From NCBI RefSeq assembly GCF_900102685.1, contig NZ_FMZA01000003.1, positions 1 to 64,000 of the forward strand: a stretch of DNA of 64,000 bases. Direction: 5' to 3'. A model generated the notes under the pieces. That model did no database searches, was not told the origin of the DNA, and was given only the letters and a program-made list of their open reading frames with translations. This DNA is from Melghirimyces thermohalophilus (GTDB taxonomy: Bacteria; Bacillota; Bacilli; Thermoactinomycetales; DSM-45169). Of this stretch, positions 1 to 8,845 are shown piece by piece; the stretch's first letter is position 1; each line of letters starts with the position of its first letter. Made by a program: the position numbers and the translations under genes.

Positions 1-6
1 GAGATT

Positions 7-43
7 AAAAAAGTTGACGCCTGTGGAATACAGACGCCAACTT
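7..43 (-). terminator. Intrinsic terminator-like hairpin, minus-strand orientation
   Basis: Bases 11-24 (AAGTTGACGCCTGT) pair with 30-43 (ACAGACGCCAACTT) around a GGAAT loop, with two wobble-type positions. Read on the minus strand the stem is followed by a run of six T (positions 12 to 7). Read on the plus strand it lacks a T run. No minus-strand gene lies just to the right, so what it terminates is unknown. Confidence 0.5.
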
Positions 44-322
44 GTCGCTTAACCCGGGTTTTTTCCAAGAGTCTACAAAATGGGGGCTTGACCATTATTG
101 ACCTGCTCCTTTTTTATTTATTATTAGATACGTCTGGTATATTGGGGACAGTAGTTTTCTCGCATTCCGTGTGGTTGTAATTTTATAGGTTGTTGAGTTC
201 ATCATAAATTCTGGAACAAATCCTGCACAAGAGATGAAAAGGGTTGATATTCAGAGCAGAGAAAGATGTTAATTACACTTCCTAATTGTACTCTTAAACC
301 AAACAACACTGCACTTCATACG

Positions 323-339
323 GATCATTTCAAATGATC
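323..339. promoter_or_regulatory. Palindromic operator candidate of the adjacent TetR regulator
   Basis: GATCATTTCAAATGATC is a perfect 8+1+8 palindrome about 120 bases upstream of the TetR start. TetR family repressors usually bind such palindromes and often control their own gene. That this regulator binds this site is inference from position and symmetry only. Confidence 0.45.
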
Positions 340-458
340 ACAATGTCAGCATTGAGTGTAAAAGCATGTCGGATTTACGCTCAGTGAAGGCGTTCTATTA
401 CTGTCCATCGGCTGAGGATTTCGTTGAACGAAATTCTTCGGGAGAAAGGAGATTCGCT

Positions 459-1046
459 GTGAGCGTAAAACAGAACATCGTGGAACAGAGCATCCGACTT
501 TTTGAAACGAAAGGATTTAGTGAAACATCGATCCAGGACGTGGTGGAAGCGCTCGGTGTGACCAAGGGCACCTTCTATTATTATTTTCAATCCAAGGAAC
601 AGCTGCTGAAAGAGATCCACCTGATGTACATCGATGAGCTCTTGAAACGTCAAGAGCAGATCATCCGCCGTGCCGACATCAACAATAAGAGCAAGTTGAT
701 GGAGATCGTGCGGCTGCTGGTCAACCAAATTAGAGAAAACGGTCGGTCCGCCCGGGTCTTCTTTCGCGAGATGCGAAATTTGAATCCAGAAAGCGCAGCC
801 ACGGTCAAACAAAAACGGCGGACATTCCGCTTGAATTTACAGGCGATCATCGAAGCGGGGATGCGGGAAGGGGAATTCCGGCAGGATTTGCGGGCGGATC
901 TGATCACCTTTGCCATCCTGGGCATGTGCAACTGGAGTTACAACTGGTTTAATCCGGAAGGGCCGGCTACAGATGAACAATTGGTAGAAACCTATATGGA
1001 AACGTTATTGCATGGCATGGAGAGGCTGAATAAATTGACAAAATAA
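459..1046 (+). CDS. TetR/AcrR family transcriptional regulator
   Basis: A 195-residue one-component regulator. The N-terminal 60 residues form the TetR helix-turn-helix, ending in the typical GTFYYYFQSKEQLL segment, and the rest is a helical ligand domain with a W-rich stretch near residue 165 (NWSYNWFNPEG) as in KstR-like regulators of lipid and acyl-CoA catabolism. I chose the GTG at 459 because GGAGAAAGGAG lies directly upstream. The longer frame from 366 has no such site and would add 31 atypical residues. It heads a collinear run of acyl-CoA genes and probably controls them, with an acyl-CoA as a plausible ligand (inference). A palindrome at 323-339 is a candidate operator. Confidence 0.85.
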   Translation: MSVKQNIVEQSIRLFETKGFSETSIQDVVEALGVTKGTFYYYFQSKEQLLKEIHLMYIDELLKRQEQIIRRADINNKSKLMEIVRLLVNQIRENGRSARVFFREMRNLNPESAATVKQKRRTFRLNLQAIIEAGMREGEFRQDLRADLITFAILGMCNWSYNWFNPEGPATDEQLVETYMETLLHGMERLNKLTK

Positions 1047-1125
1047 TTGGATAAATGGTTCGATTGTGATAAAATGGGCGAAAAATACCAACCGGTCAGT
1101 ATTATTGAGAATGGAGGAATACCCC

Positions 1126-1881
1126 ATGAGGTTGGTGGATCAGGTGGCGGTGATAACCGGGGCTGGCAGCGGAATCGGCCGGGCGACAGCCAAAAAATTT
1201 GCACGGGAAGGAGCCACGGTGGTGGCGGCAGACATCAACGCCGACACCGGGGAAGAGACGGTGGCGTCGATCCAGGAGGAGGGAGGAGAGGCCACATTTC
1301 AAACCGTTGACACTTCCTCTTATGAAAGTGTGGAAGCTCTGGTGGCTCACGCGACCGAGCGTCATGGACGGCTGGACATTATGTTTAATAATGCGGGTGT
1401 CGCCAATCAACCCTATCCGGTGCTGAAGATGCCGGTGGAGGAGTATCACCGGACCGTGTCGGTGAATCAGCATGGTGTCTTCTACGGAATCAAAGCCGCC
1501 GCCCAGGCGATGAAAGAGAGGGGAGGCGTCATCATCAACACGGCTTCCATTTATGCTCAGATAGCCGACCGTTTTCATTTTCCCTATCACGCCAGCAAGG
1601 GAGCTGTGGTGATGATGACCAAATCTGCCGCCCTGGAGTTAGCCCGCTATAACATCCGGGTAGTCGGCGTCGCTCCGGGTTTGATTGATACCGGAATCGT
1701 GACGGAATGGAAAAATGATGCGGAGCTGTGGAAAAAGATTGAACGGGCGCATATGAGGCGCCGGGCCGGGCAACCGGAGGAGATCGCCAATGTAGTCGCT
1801 TTTCTCGCCAGTGACGAGGCAACCTTCTTGAACGGCCATGTCTATTTTGCAGATGACGGGGCGGCATCCTTCAAACGTTAA
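1126..1881 (+). CDS. Short-chain dehydrogenase/reductase (SDR)
   Basis: A 251-residue classical SDR. The cofactor motif TGAGSGIG is at about residues 10-17, NNAG at about 88, and the catalytic Ser and YHASK in the middle of the chain. The ending (ATFLNGHVYFADDGA) is the usual C-terminal dimer segment. Such enzymes oxidise or reduce hydroxy/keto groups with NAD(P)H. The exact substrate cannot be read from the sequence. The ATG at 1126 is preceded by GGAGG with good spacing. It sits between the TetR gene and a quinone oxidoreductase, in the same direction and with short gaps, so it is probably part of one operon for acyl-CoA or alicyclic acid breakdown. Confidence 0.85.
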   Translation: MRLVDQVAVITGAGSGIGRATAKKFAREGATVVAADINADTGEETVASIQEEGGEATFQTVDTSSYESVEALVAHATERHGRLDIMFNNAGVANQPYPVLKMPVEEYHRTVSVNQHGVFYGIKAAAQAMKERGGVIINTASIYAQIADRFHFPYHASKGAVVMMTKSAALELARYNIRVVGVAPGLIDTGIVTEWKNDAELWKKIERAHMRRRAGQPEEIANVVAFLASDEATFLNGHVYFADDGAASFKR

Positions 1882-1911
1882 ACCATGGAGATCCCAAAGG
1901 AGGAATCCGGT

Positions 1912-2891
1912 ATGCGGACGTGGCAGGTAGAGAAACTGGGCCATCCCGACGAGGCCTTGGCATTGGTGGAACGCCCCTCCCCCCGACCCGAGGCGGGGGA
2001 AGTCGTGATTGAAGTGGAGGCGACGGCTCTCAATTTTTTCGACATCCTGCTTTGTCAGGGGAAGTATCAGGAGAAACCGGAGTTGCCCTTCACCCCGGTG
2101 CGGAAATTTCCGGCAGTGTGACCGCGGTTGGCGACGGAGGTTCCCTGCGGAAGGGTCAGTGGGTGCTGGCCACCCCGCCGCTGCCCCGCGGGGGTCTTTC
2201 TGAACAGGTGGCCGTGCCGGAAGAGCATGTTTTTCCCATTCCCAATGCGATGTCTTGGTATGAGGCGGCATCGATGTTTATCACTTATCAGACGGCTTAC
2301 TATGCGCTGCATCGGTGTGGCCGCATCCAGCCGGGTGAGGTGTTGTTGGTTCATGCCGGGGCCGGCGGCGTGGGATCTGCGGCTATTCAACTGGGGGTGG
2401 CGGCTGGAGCTCGCGTGATCGCCACCGCCGGTGGACCGGAAAAAGTGCGGATCTGTCAAGAGCTGGGTGCGGAGACAGTGATCGATTACCGGGCGGAGGA
2501 TTTTGTGCAGCCGGTGAAAGAGGTCACTGAAGGCCGCGGGGCGGATGTGATCTTTGATCCCGTCGGTGGGGATACCTTTGATCGTTCCCGCAAATGTATC
2601 GCCTTTGAAGGGCGCCTGTTGGTAATCGGTTTTGCAGGGGGCCGCATCGCTGATGCACCGACCAACCATGCCCTGGTTAAAAACTATTCCGTAGTGGGGG
2701 TCCACTGGGGATTATTCCGTCGGTTGATGCCGGAACGAGTTCGAAAAGCCCATCGCGAATTGATGCACTTGTATGAGCAGGGAGCGATTCGTCCGCTGCT
2801 CCACCAAACCTTCCCCTTTGACGCATTGCCTGAAGCGCTGGGTCTTTTGGCAGAGCGAAAAACCTGGGGGAAACTGGTGGTGAAACCGTAA
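1912..2891 (+). pseudogene. NADPH:quinone oxidoreductase / zinc-free MDR alcohol dehydrogenase, frameshifted
   Basis: Together the two reading frames encode a normal-length (about 326 residues) medium-chain dehydrogenase/reductase of the quinone oxidoreductase (Qor) type. They include the N-terminal GroES-like fold, the nucleotide motif HAGAGGVGSAA and the C-terminal LGLLAERKTWGKLVVKP. The reading frame breaks at 2093-2100. Restoring one G in CCCCGGTGCGG (2093-2103) gives the expected TPGAEISGSV, so one base appears to be missing. An AAAGGAGG site precedes the ATG at 1912. No zinc-ligand cysteines are visible. The rest is undamaged, so a base-calling error is as likely as a real mutation. Confidence 0.75.
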
Positions 2892-2964
2892 AGCCGAACC
2901 GGCCGGAGGAGTGTCATAGCCGACGGGGAGATGGCCCCCTGTTGGATGTAAGGAGGGGAAAGGC

Positions 2965-3830
2965 GTGGATTTATTTTGGCAACAGCTGTTAAACGGATTG
3001 TCGACGGGCAGTGTGTATACGCTGGTGGCTTTGGGACTGACTCTGGTGTTCGGCGTGTTGCATATTCCCAATTTCGCCCACGGTGCCTTTTATATGCTGG
3101 GGGCTTACGTCGCTCTGACCGTGATGACCCTCTTCGGGATTCCGTACTGGCTGGCGATGTTTTTGTCCATTCTGGTGATCGCGGCGTTGGCGGTGCTGAC
3201 GGACCGGCTGGTTTATCATCCACTTCGCAACGCGACCCCATTGCAACACTGATCGCCGCCGTCGGCATCCTGCTGTTTTTGGAAGCGCTTGCACAAGTGC
3301 TGTGGGGGGCGGATTACCGACGGATGGAGACCCCTTATGGCGACGTCGTCAACCTATTCGGACTGACCGTGACCCAACAGCGGTTGTTGATCCTGATCAC
3401 CGCCGTCATCATGATGGTTGTGCTCCATTGGTTTTTGCGGAAAACGATGATTGGATCAGCGATCATCGCCATGGCGCAAAACCGGGAAGGTGCGTACCTG
3501 ACGGGAATCAACGCCAACATGATCGCCGTCTTGACCTTCGCCATTTCCGGGGGTTTGGCGGCGGCGGCTGCCACGCTGGCTTCCCCGATCAACCTGATCT
3601 ATCCGGCGATGGGCAATCTTGTGATTATGAAAGCTTTTGTCATCATCATCATCGGGGGCATGGGCAGCATCCCGGGGGCCATTCTGGGAGGATACATCCT
3701 CGGTGTGGCGGAAAGTTTCGGAGCCACCTATATCTCTGGTGATTACAAAGATGTGCTCGCCTTTGCCCTCTTGGTGATCATCCTGACCTTGAAGCCGACA
3801 GGCTTGTTTCCGGGGAGGGTGAACGGATGA
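2965..3830 (+). pseudogene. livH: Branched-chain amino acid-type ABC permease LivH, frameshifted
   Basis: Integral membrane permease of the LivH family. It opens with the family-typical NGLSTGSVYTLVALGLTLVFG and ends in the usual hydrophobic region with GGMGSIPGAILGG. The frame is lost at about 3234, where restoring one G (GCG GAC CCC) joins the two halves as LRNADPIATLIA. The GTG start at 2965 follows AAGGAGGGG. It overlaps the next permease by 4 bases (ATGA). It is part of a complete transporter (two permeases, two ATPases, one binding protein) placed among acyl-CoA genes, so the cargo may be an aromatic or fatty acid rather than an amino acid (inference). Confidence 0.8.
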
Positions 3831-4831
3831 GTTGGTTGTTAAACACCCGAAACGGTTGGATCGCAGTGATATTGGCGGCGCTTGTCTTCCCCATGATCGT
3901 CCAAAACCAATATGTGTTGCATGTGGTTACCCTGGCGATGATCTGGGCGATCAGCGTCTACGGGTACAACATGAATGTCGGTTATATCGGCTCGCTGTCC
4001 CTGGCCCATGTCGGCTTTTTTGCCATCGGTGCCTACACCCTCGGGTTGCTGACGGTAAAGGCCGGTTGGGGTTTTTGGTCCTCCTTTGCGGCGGCATTGG
4101 TTCTGACTGCGGTGATCGGATTCTTCGTCGGCTTGGTTTCCTTCCGTACCAAAGGACACTTTTTTGCTATCTACACCATGTGTGTCGGGTTTATCATCTA
4201 CCTGGTGATCGGTCAGTGGGACAGTTTGACCGGAGGGGTCCGCGGATTGATCGGTATCCCCCATCCGCCTCCGATCGGTCCGATCACCTTTGACACCTTG
4301 CAGTCCCAATATTATTTGATGTTGTTCTTTTTGGCCGTCACTATCTTTGTGGCCAAATGGCTCCGGGATTCCCTCACCGGCCGCACCTTCCTCGCCGTTC
4401 GCAACAGTGAGGAACTGGCTCGGGCGATCGGCATATCACCGAGGAAAAATCAGCTGTTGTCCTTTGTGATCTCCTGTTTTTTTGCCGGGCTGGCCGGAGC
4501 CTTATACGTCTCCTTCATCCGCTTTATCGGCCCGGAGATCGCCAACATCGTCCTAGGTTTTGAAATGTTGATGTATCTGATCATCGGGGGCATCGGCACC
4601 CTGGCCGGACCGTTGGTGGGCACCTTGCTCGTGGTTTGGTTGACACAATCCCTTCAGTTTTTGCAGGAATCCCGCATGATCCTGTTTGGGCCGTTGTTGG
4701 TGGCGTTGGTTATCTTTTACCCTCAGGGAATCGTCGGCGGGATCGCTGGCTGGAGGAACAGGCGGAAGCGGACCCCTTCACAAAAACGGGAAGGAAAGAT
4801 GCCGGCATCGAAGGCGGAGGAGGTGGGCTGA
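3827..4831 (+). CDS. livM: Branched-chain amino acid-type ABC permease LivM
   Basis: A 334-residue membrane protein with about 9-10 hydrophobic segments. It has the LivM signatures YNMNVGYIGSLSLAHVGFF near residue 45 and a GGIGTLAGPLVG segment near residue 255 before the last helices. It starts inside the stop codon of the preceding permease, and its own TGA overlaps the ATPase start, showing translational coupling. The C-terminus ends in a charged tail. It forms the channel with LivH in the cytoplasmic membrane. Confidence 0.9.
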   Translation: MSWLLNTRNGWIAVILAALVFPMIVQNQYVLHVVTLAMIWAISVYGYNMNVGYIGSLSLAHVGFFAIGAYTLGLLTVKAGWGFWSSFAAALVLTAVIGFFVGLVSFRTKGHFFAIYTMCVGFIIYLVIGQWDSLTGGVRGLIGIPHPPPIGPITFDTLQSQYYLMLFFLAVTIFVAKWLRDSLTGRTFLAVRNSEELARAIGISPRKNQLLSFVISCFFAGLAGALYVSFIRFIGPEIANIVLGFEMLMYLIIGGIGTLAGPLVGTLLVVWLTQSLQFLQESRMILFGPLLVALVIFYPQGIVGGIAGWRNRRKRTPSQKREGKMPASKAEEVG

Positions 4832-5616
4832 TGTTATTGCGAGTGGAGCGATTGACCAAGCGATTTGGGGAGTTAACCGCCAACCACCAGGTGGATTTGT
4901 CTGTGGAAAGGGGCCAGATTCATGCCATTATCGGGCCCAACGGCGCCGGCAAGACAACCTTTTTCAATCTGATCAGCGGCTTTTATCCGCCGACCTCCGG
5001 CCGAATTCTCTTTAAAGGAACGAACATCACCGGATGGCCGCCGGAACGAATCGCCAAAAAAGGGATTGCCAGGACCTTTCAAACGACGCATTTGTTTGAA
5101 GAAGCGACGGTGTTGGACAACGTCATCATCGGCAATCGTCTTCGCACCCGCTCTGGTTTTTGGGACGTCATCCTGCGGACGAAGCGGGAGCGTCGGGAGG
5201 AAAGGGAGAGTTTGGACCGGGGCCGGGAGGTACTGGACTTTGTCGGGCTTTCCCACCTGGCCGGCGAACCGGTGTCGGAAATCACCCAGGAACAAAAAAA
5301 GCGGGTCGCCTTCGCCCTGGCCCTGGCCACCCAACCGGAGCTCGTGCTGCTGGACGAACCGGCGGCCGGCGTCAATCCGGATGAAACTGACGGTCTGGCC
5401 GTCTTGATCAAAAAGATGGCCGATACAGGTCGGACCGTTTGCCTGATTGAACATAAAACGTCCATGATCATGTCCCTGGCCGACCGGATCACCGTGCTCA
5501 ATCAGGGAGAGCGGATTGTAGAAGGAACGCCGGAGGAGATTCAAGGAAATCCGGCAGTGATTGAAGCCTATTTGGGAGGTGATCCCACTGGGGATGGCAG
5601 ACCTCAAACTGTCTGA
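4831..5616 (+). CDS. livG: ABC transporter ATP-binding protein LivG
   Basis: A 261-residue ATPase. Walker A is GPNGAGKTT at about residue 37, and Walker B is LVLLDEPAAGVNP. In the signature region the usual LSxGxQ reads ITQEQKKRV, a known LivG-type variation. It has the LivG insertion after Walker A (RTFQTTHLFEEATVLDNV). The ATG at 4831 shares a base with the LivM stop and follows GGAGGAGG. It energises uptake together with LivF. Confidence 0.88.
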   Translation: MLLRVERLTKRFGELTANHQVDLSVERGQIHAIIGPNGAGKTTFFNLISGFYPPTSGRILFKGTNITGWPPERIAKKGIARTFQTTHLFEEATVLDNVIIGNRLRTRSGFWDVILRTKRERREERESLDRGREVLDFVGLSHLAGEPVSEITQEQKKRVAFALALATQPELVLLDEPAAGVNPDETDGLAVLIKKMADTGRTVCLIEHKTSMIMSLADRITVLNQGERIVEGTPEEIQGNPAVIEAYLGGDPTGDGRPQTV

Positions 5617-6309
5617 CTTGCATGTCAACTACGGCTCCTTTGTCGCCTTAAAAAACGTTTCCCTCAAGGTCCACCGCGGCGAGCTGGTGGTGTTGCTGGG
5701 AGCCAACGGAGCAGGAAAAAGTACGATGTTTCGGGCGATCAGCGGGTTGACCAAACCCTCCCGGGGGGGGAGATACGCTTCCGGGATCAACGGATCGACG
5801 GCTGGTCAGCCAGTCGAATCGTCCAAACCGGTCTCGTTCAATGCGCAGAGGGGCGAAAATTGTTCCCTGCCATGACTGTGCTGGAAAACCTCCAGCTGGG
5901 CGGCTTTGTCTACCGCCGGAATAAGCGGGAACTCCGGTTGATGCTGGAGGATGTGTTCGATTTGTTTCCCGCCCTTCGGGATAAGCAAGGCCAACCGGCA
6001 GGCTCCCTCAGCGGGGGACAGCAACAGATGCTGGCCATCGCCAGAGCACTGATGTCCAAACCGAAGCTGCTGCTGCTGGACGAACCTTCCCTGGGCCTCG
6101 CCCCCTTGATCGTCCGTCAATTGTTCGCGTTGATTCAACGGATCAATGGAGAAGGGACGACGATTTTGCTGGCGGAGCAGAATGCCAGTGCAGCCTTGGC
6201 GATCGCGGATCGGGGCTATGTGATGGAGAACGGTGAAATCGTGATGGAGGGCAGCAGCGATACTTTATTCAACCATCCGCAGATCAGAAAAGCTTATATT
6301 GGAGCGTAA
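5594..6309 (+). pseudogene. livF: ABC transporter ATP-binding protein LivF, frameshifted in a G run
   Basis: The second ATPase of the Liv transporter. The first part carries Walker A (GANGAGKST). The second part carries the signature SLSGGQQQM and Walker B LLLLDEPSLGLAP, and ends in LivF-like FNHPQIRKAYIGA. The frame is lost in a run of eight G at 5763-5770. Nine G restore the chain PSRGGEIRFRDQRIDGW. A homopolymer miscount is likely. The start is uncertain between ATG 5594 and an upstream GTG at 5579. Both overlap the end of livG in another frame. Confidence 0.78.
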
Positions 6310-6322
6310 AGGAGGGCTTGGC

Positions 6323-7569
6323 ATGGGGAAGGTGGGGAAGCTGTTTTCGATGTTGTTGGCGGTGTGTCTGATGGTCGGTTTGACCGGGTGTTTAAGATCG
6401 GAGATGAGCCAAACCAGTGCCGGCAAGGGAGGAGAAGAGGGTTCCAAGGAACAGGAGGCCGTTACACCGGAACTGGCTGAGGGGGAGGAAGTGGTCAACA
6501 TCGGTTACAGCGGACCTCTGAGCGGTCCAGCAGCCCTCTACGGTAAAAATGTGCTCAACGGAATCGAGATGGCCGCCAGGGAGATCAACAAAGCCGGCGG
6601 TTTCCAGGTGGACGGTAAGACCTATAAGATCCGGGTTGTCACCTTGGATGACAAGTATCTGCCCAACGAGACCGGAACCAATGCCAAGCGCCTCGTCCAG
6701 GAACATGACACCCCGATCATCTTTATCCCCCACAGCGGCGGTGTGTTTGCTTCACAGGTGTTCAATGAGAAGAGAACAATTTTCTGATCGGAGCTTATAC
6801 CAGTGAGCCGCGCATCGAAGAGCAGAAGAACGATTTGACCGTGGGCATTCCTCCCGCTTACACCATCTACCCGGAAATGTTTACCGAATACGCGATGGAG
6901 AAGTTCGGCAAAAAACTGGCTGTGCTCCCCACTGCATCCCAATACGGGAAAGATTGGACGGAAACGCTGTTGCCGGTGTGGAAGAAACACGGGGGCCAAG
7001 TAGTTTATCAGACGGAGGTCGACTTTAACAAAGAGACCGACTTTTACTCGATCGTGACCAATGCCTTAAACAAGGATCCCGATGTTCTGTTTGTAGGCGG
7101 TCCGTCAGAGCCGACGGCTCTGGTGATGAAACAGGCTCGGCAACTCGGGTTTAAAGGCGGCTTCATGGTGATGGACCAGGCCAAGATGGAAGAGATGGCC
7201 AAGGTTTTGGGCGGATACGAGCTCTTAAACGGCATGGTCGGGGTGAAGCCGGTTCGTAAAAACAACGAGCCCGGAACGGCGTCTTATGTGAATAAGTATG
7301 AATCAACTTACAACAAATTGGCCACTTCCGAATCCGCTTTCAATTACCAAACCTTGTATGCTTTTGTGGAGGCGATGAAAGCGGCGGGTACGGTGGAGGA
7401 TGCTCGCAAGATCATGGACAGCATGGGTGAGGGGATCAAAAATCTGCCCGAGAACAAGAGTGTCTACCCCATGGGAGGGATTACGGAGACCGGACGATTG
7501 ATCTGGCCGCCTCATGTTGCGGTGGTGGAGGATGGAAAGGTGAAGGTGATTGAGGCGGAAAGGGAATGA
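6323..7569 (+). pseudogene. ABC transporter substrate-binding lipoprotein (Liv type), frameshifted
   Basis: An extracytoplasmic binding protein of the periplasmic-binding type I (Leu/Ile/Val) family, about 414 residues. It has a lipoprotein signal ending in LTGC, so the mature protein is tethered at Cys in the outer leaflet. The typical entry NIGYSGPLSGPAALYGKN follows. The frame breaks at about 6772. One extra G (AAG GAG AAC) joins the parts as NEKENNFLIGAYTSEP. AAAGGAGG precedes the ATG at 6323. It follows the two ATPase genes, so the transporter is complete if the frame is intact in life. Confidence 0.8.
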
Positions 7570-7594
7570 GGGATCTTTTCGGTAATGGAAAGGT

Positions 7595-7605
7595 CCCCCC
7601 CCCCC
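7595..7605. repeat. Poly-C tract (C11) between binding-protein and thiolase genes
   Basis: Eleven consecutive C lie in the short gap between two co-oriented genes, about 45 bases before the thiolase start. Such tracts can vary in length by slippage and are also prone to sequencing miscounts. It lies outside the coding sequence, so variation would act only on the transcript. Confidence 0.6.
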
Positions 7606-7650
7606 GCTCTCAAAGAGAATAGGCATCAGTCCATTCAGGAGGGAAGCAAC

Positions 7651-8814
7651 ATGCAGGAAGCGGTCATCGTCTCCGTCGTCCGCACGGCGATTGCCCGTCG
7701 CGGCGGTGCCTTGCAGGACCTGGAACCCCACCATTTTGGAGCAGCGGCAATCCGGGAAGCGATTCAGAGGGCGAACGTGGAGCCCGGAGAGATCGACGAT
7801 GTGATTTTTGGAAACGTGTTAGCCGGCGGCGGTAACATGGCCCGACTGACGGCATTGGAGGCGGGGTTGCCGATGGGAGTGCCCGGCCTGACCATCGACC
7901 GTCAGTGCGGATCAGGGATGAACGCTGTCGCCCTGGCTGCTCAGGTGATCCGCGCCGGATTCGGGGAGATCTTTATCGCCGGGGGAACGGAAAGCATGAC
8001 CCGAGCCCCCTACCTGATGCAACCGCCGGCCAAAGCCTTTGATCGACAGCCGCCCCGGTTCAGGGGGCGGAAGCTGTCGCCGGAGGAAATCGGGGACCCT
8101 CCGATGGGAATCACTGCGGAAAACCTGGCGGAAAAATACGGGATTTCTCGGGAGGAGCAGGATGAGTTTGCCTGGCGCAGCCAGCAGCGGATGGCGGATG
8201 CGATGCGACAGGGACTTTTTGAAGAAGAAATCGTACCCCTAACGATCCCCAGGAAAAAAGGTGGACCTGTTGTCTTTGACACCGACGAACATCCCCGCCC
8301 GGAGACGTCCTTGGATGCTCTGGCCCAGCTGCCGCCGGTGTTCAAGGAAGGGGGCACAGTAACCGCCGGCAATTCCTCGGGGGTAAATGATGGCGCCTCG
8401 GCGGTGGTGGTCATGTCAGGGAAAGAGGCGGAGAAGCGGGGATTGGAGCCTCTGGCGATGGTGAAGAGTTTTGCTGTGGCCGGGGTCGATCCCAACATGA
8501 TGGGGATTGGGCCGGTTCCGGCGACGCAAAAGCTGTTGGAGAAGGAAGGGCTGACGCTGGACGATCTCGATCGGATCGAACTGAACGAAGCTTTTGCAGC
8601 GCAGGTGTTGGTTTGTGACCGGGAACTCCATCTGGATTGGAACAAGGTGAATGTGAACGGAGGTGCCATCGCTCATGGGCACCCCATCGCGGCCACAGGA
8701 GCTATGTTGGTGACAAAGCTGGTCTATGAGTTGAAACGGCAACAAGGCCGGCGGGGTCTGGTCACGGCCTGCATCGGTGGCGGACAGGGAATCGCTGTCC
8801 TGTTGGAACGATAA
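7651..8814 (+). CDS. Thiolase (acetyl-CoA acyltransferase/acetyltransferase)
   Basis: A 387-residue thiolase of normal length. The nucleophilic Cys is at residue 86 (TIDRQCGSGMNA), the conserved His is in NGGAIAHGHP, and the second catalytic Cys is at about residue 374 (ACIGGGQG). It cleaves 3-ketoacyl-CoA with CoA or condenses two acetyl-CoA. The position after a transporter and before an ACAD points to the degradative direction. ATG at 7651 is preceded by GGAGGGAA. The gene lies 80 bases after the binding-protein gene and 31 bases before the ACAD. Confidence 0.9.
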   Translation: MQEAVIVSVVRTAIARRGGALQDLEPHHFGAAAIREAIQRANVEPGEIDDVIFGNVLAGGGNMARLTALEAGLPMGVPGLTIDRQCGSGMNAVALAAQVIRAGFGEIFIAGGTESMTRAPYLMQPPAKAFDRQPPRFRGRKLSPEEIGDPPMGITAENLAEKYGISREEQDEFAWRSQQRMADAMRQGLFEEEIVPLTIPRKKGGPVVFDTDEHPRPETSLDALAQLPPVFKEGGTVTAGNSSGVNDGASAVVVMSGKEAEKRGLEPLAMVKSFAVAGVDPNMMGIGPVPATQKLLEKEGLTLDDLDRIELNEAFAAQVLVCDRELHLDWNKVNVNGGAIAHGHPIAATGAMLVTKLVYELKRQQGRRGLVTACIGGGQGIAVLLER

Positions 8815-8845
8815 CCAGTACGGGTAAAAAAGGAGATGGGGAAGC

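Larger units (their letters stand above)
1..458. other. Non-coding leader region before the TetR gene
   Basis: I see no convincing gene here. The stretch is AT-rich compared with what follows. It holds a hairpin at 11-43 and a 17-bp palindrome at 323-339. A possible open reading frame start at 366 runs in frame into the TetR gene but has no ribosome binding site and adds residues that do not belong to the family. A TTGATA at 244-249 lies 17 bases before TGTTAA at 267-272, a weak promoter candidate for the regulator. Confidence 0.6.
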
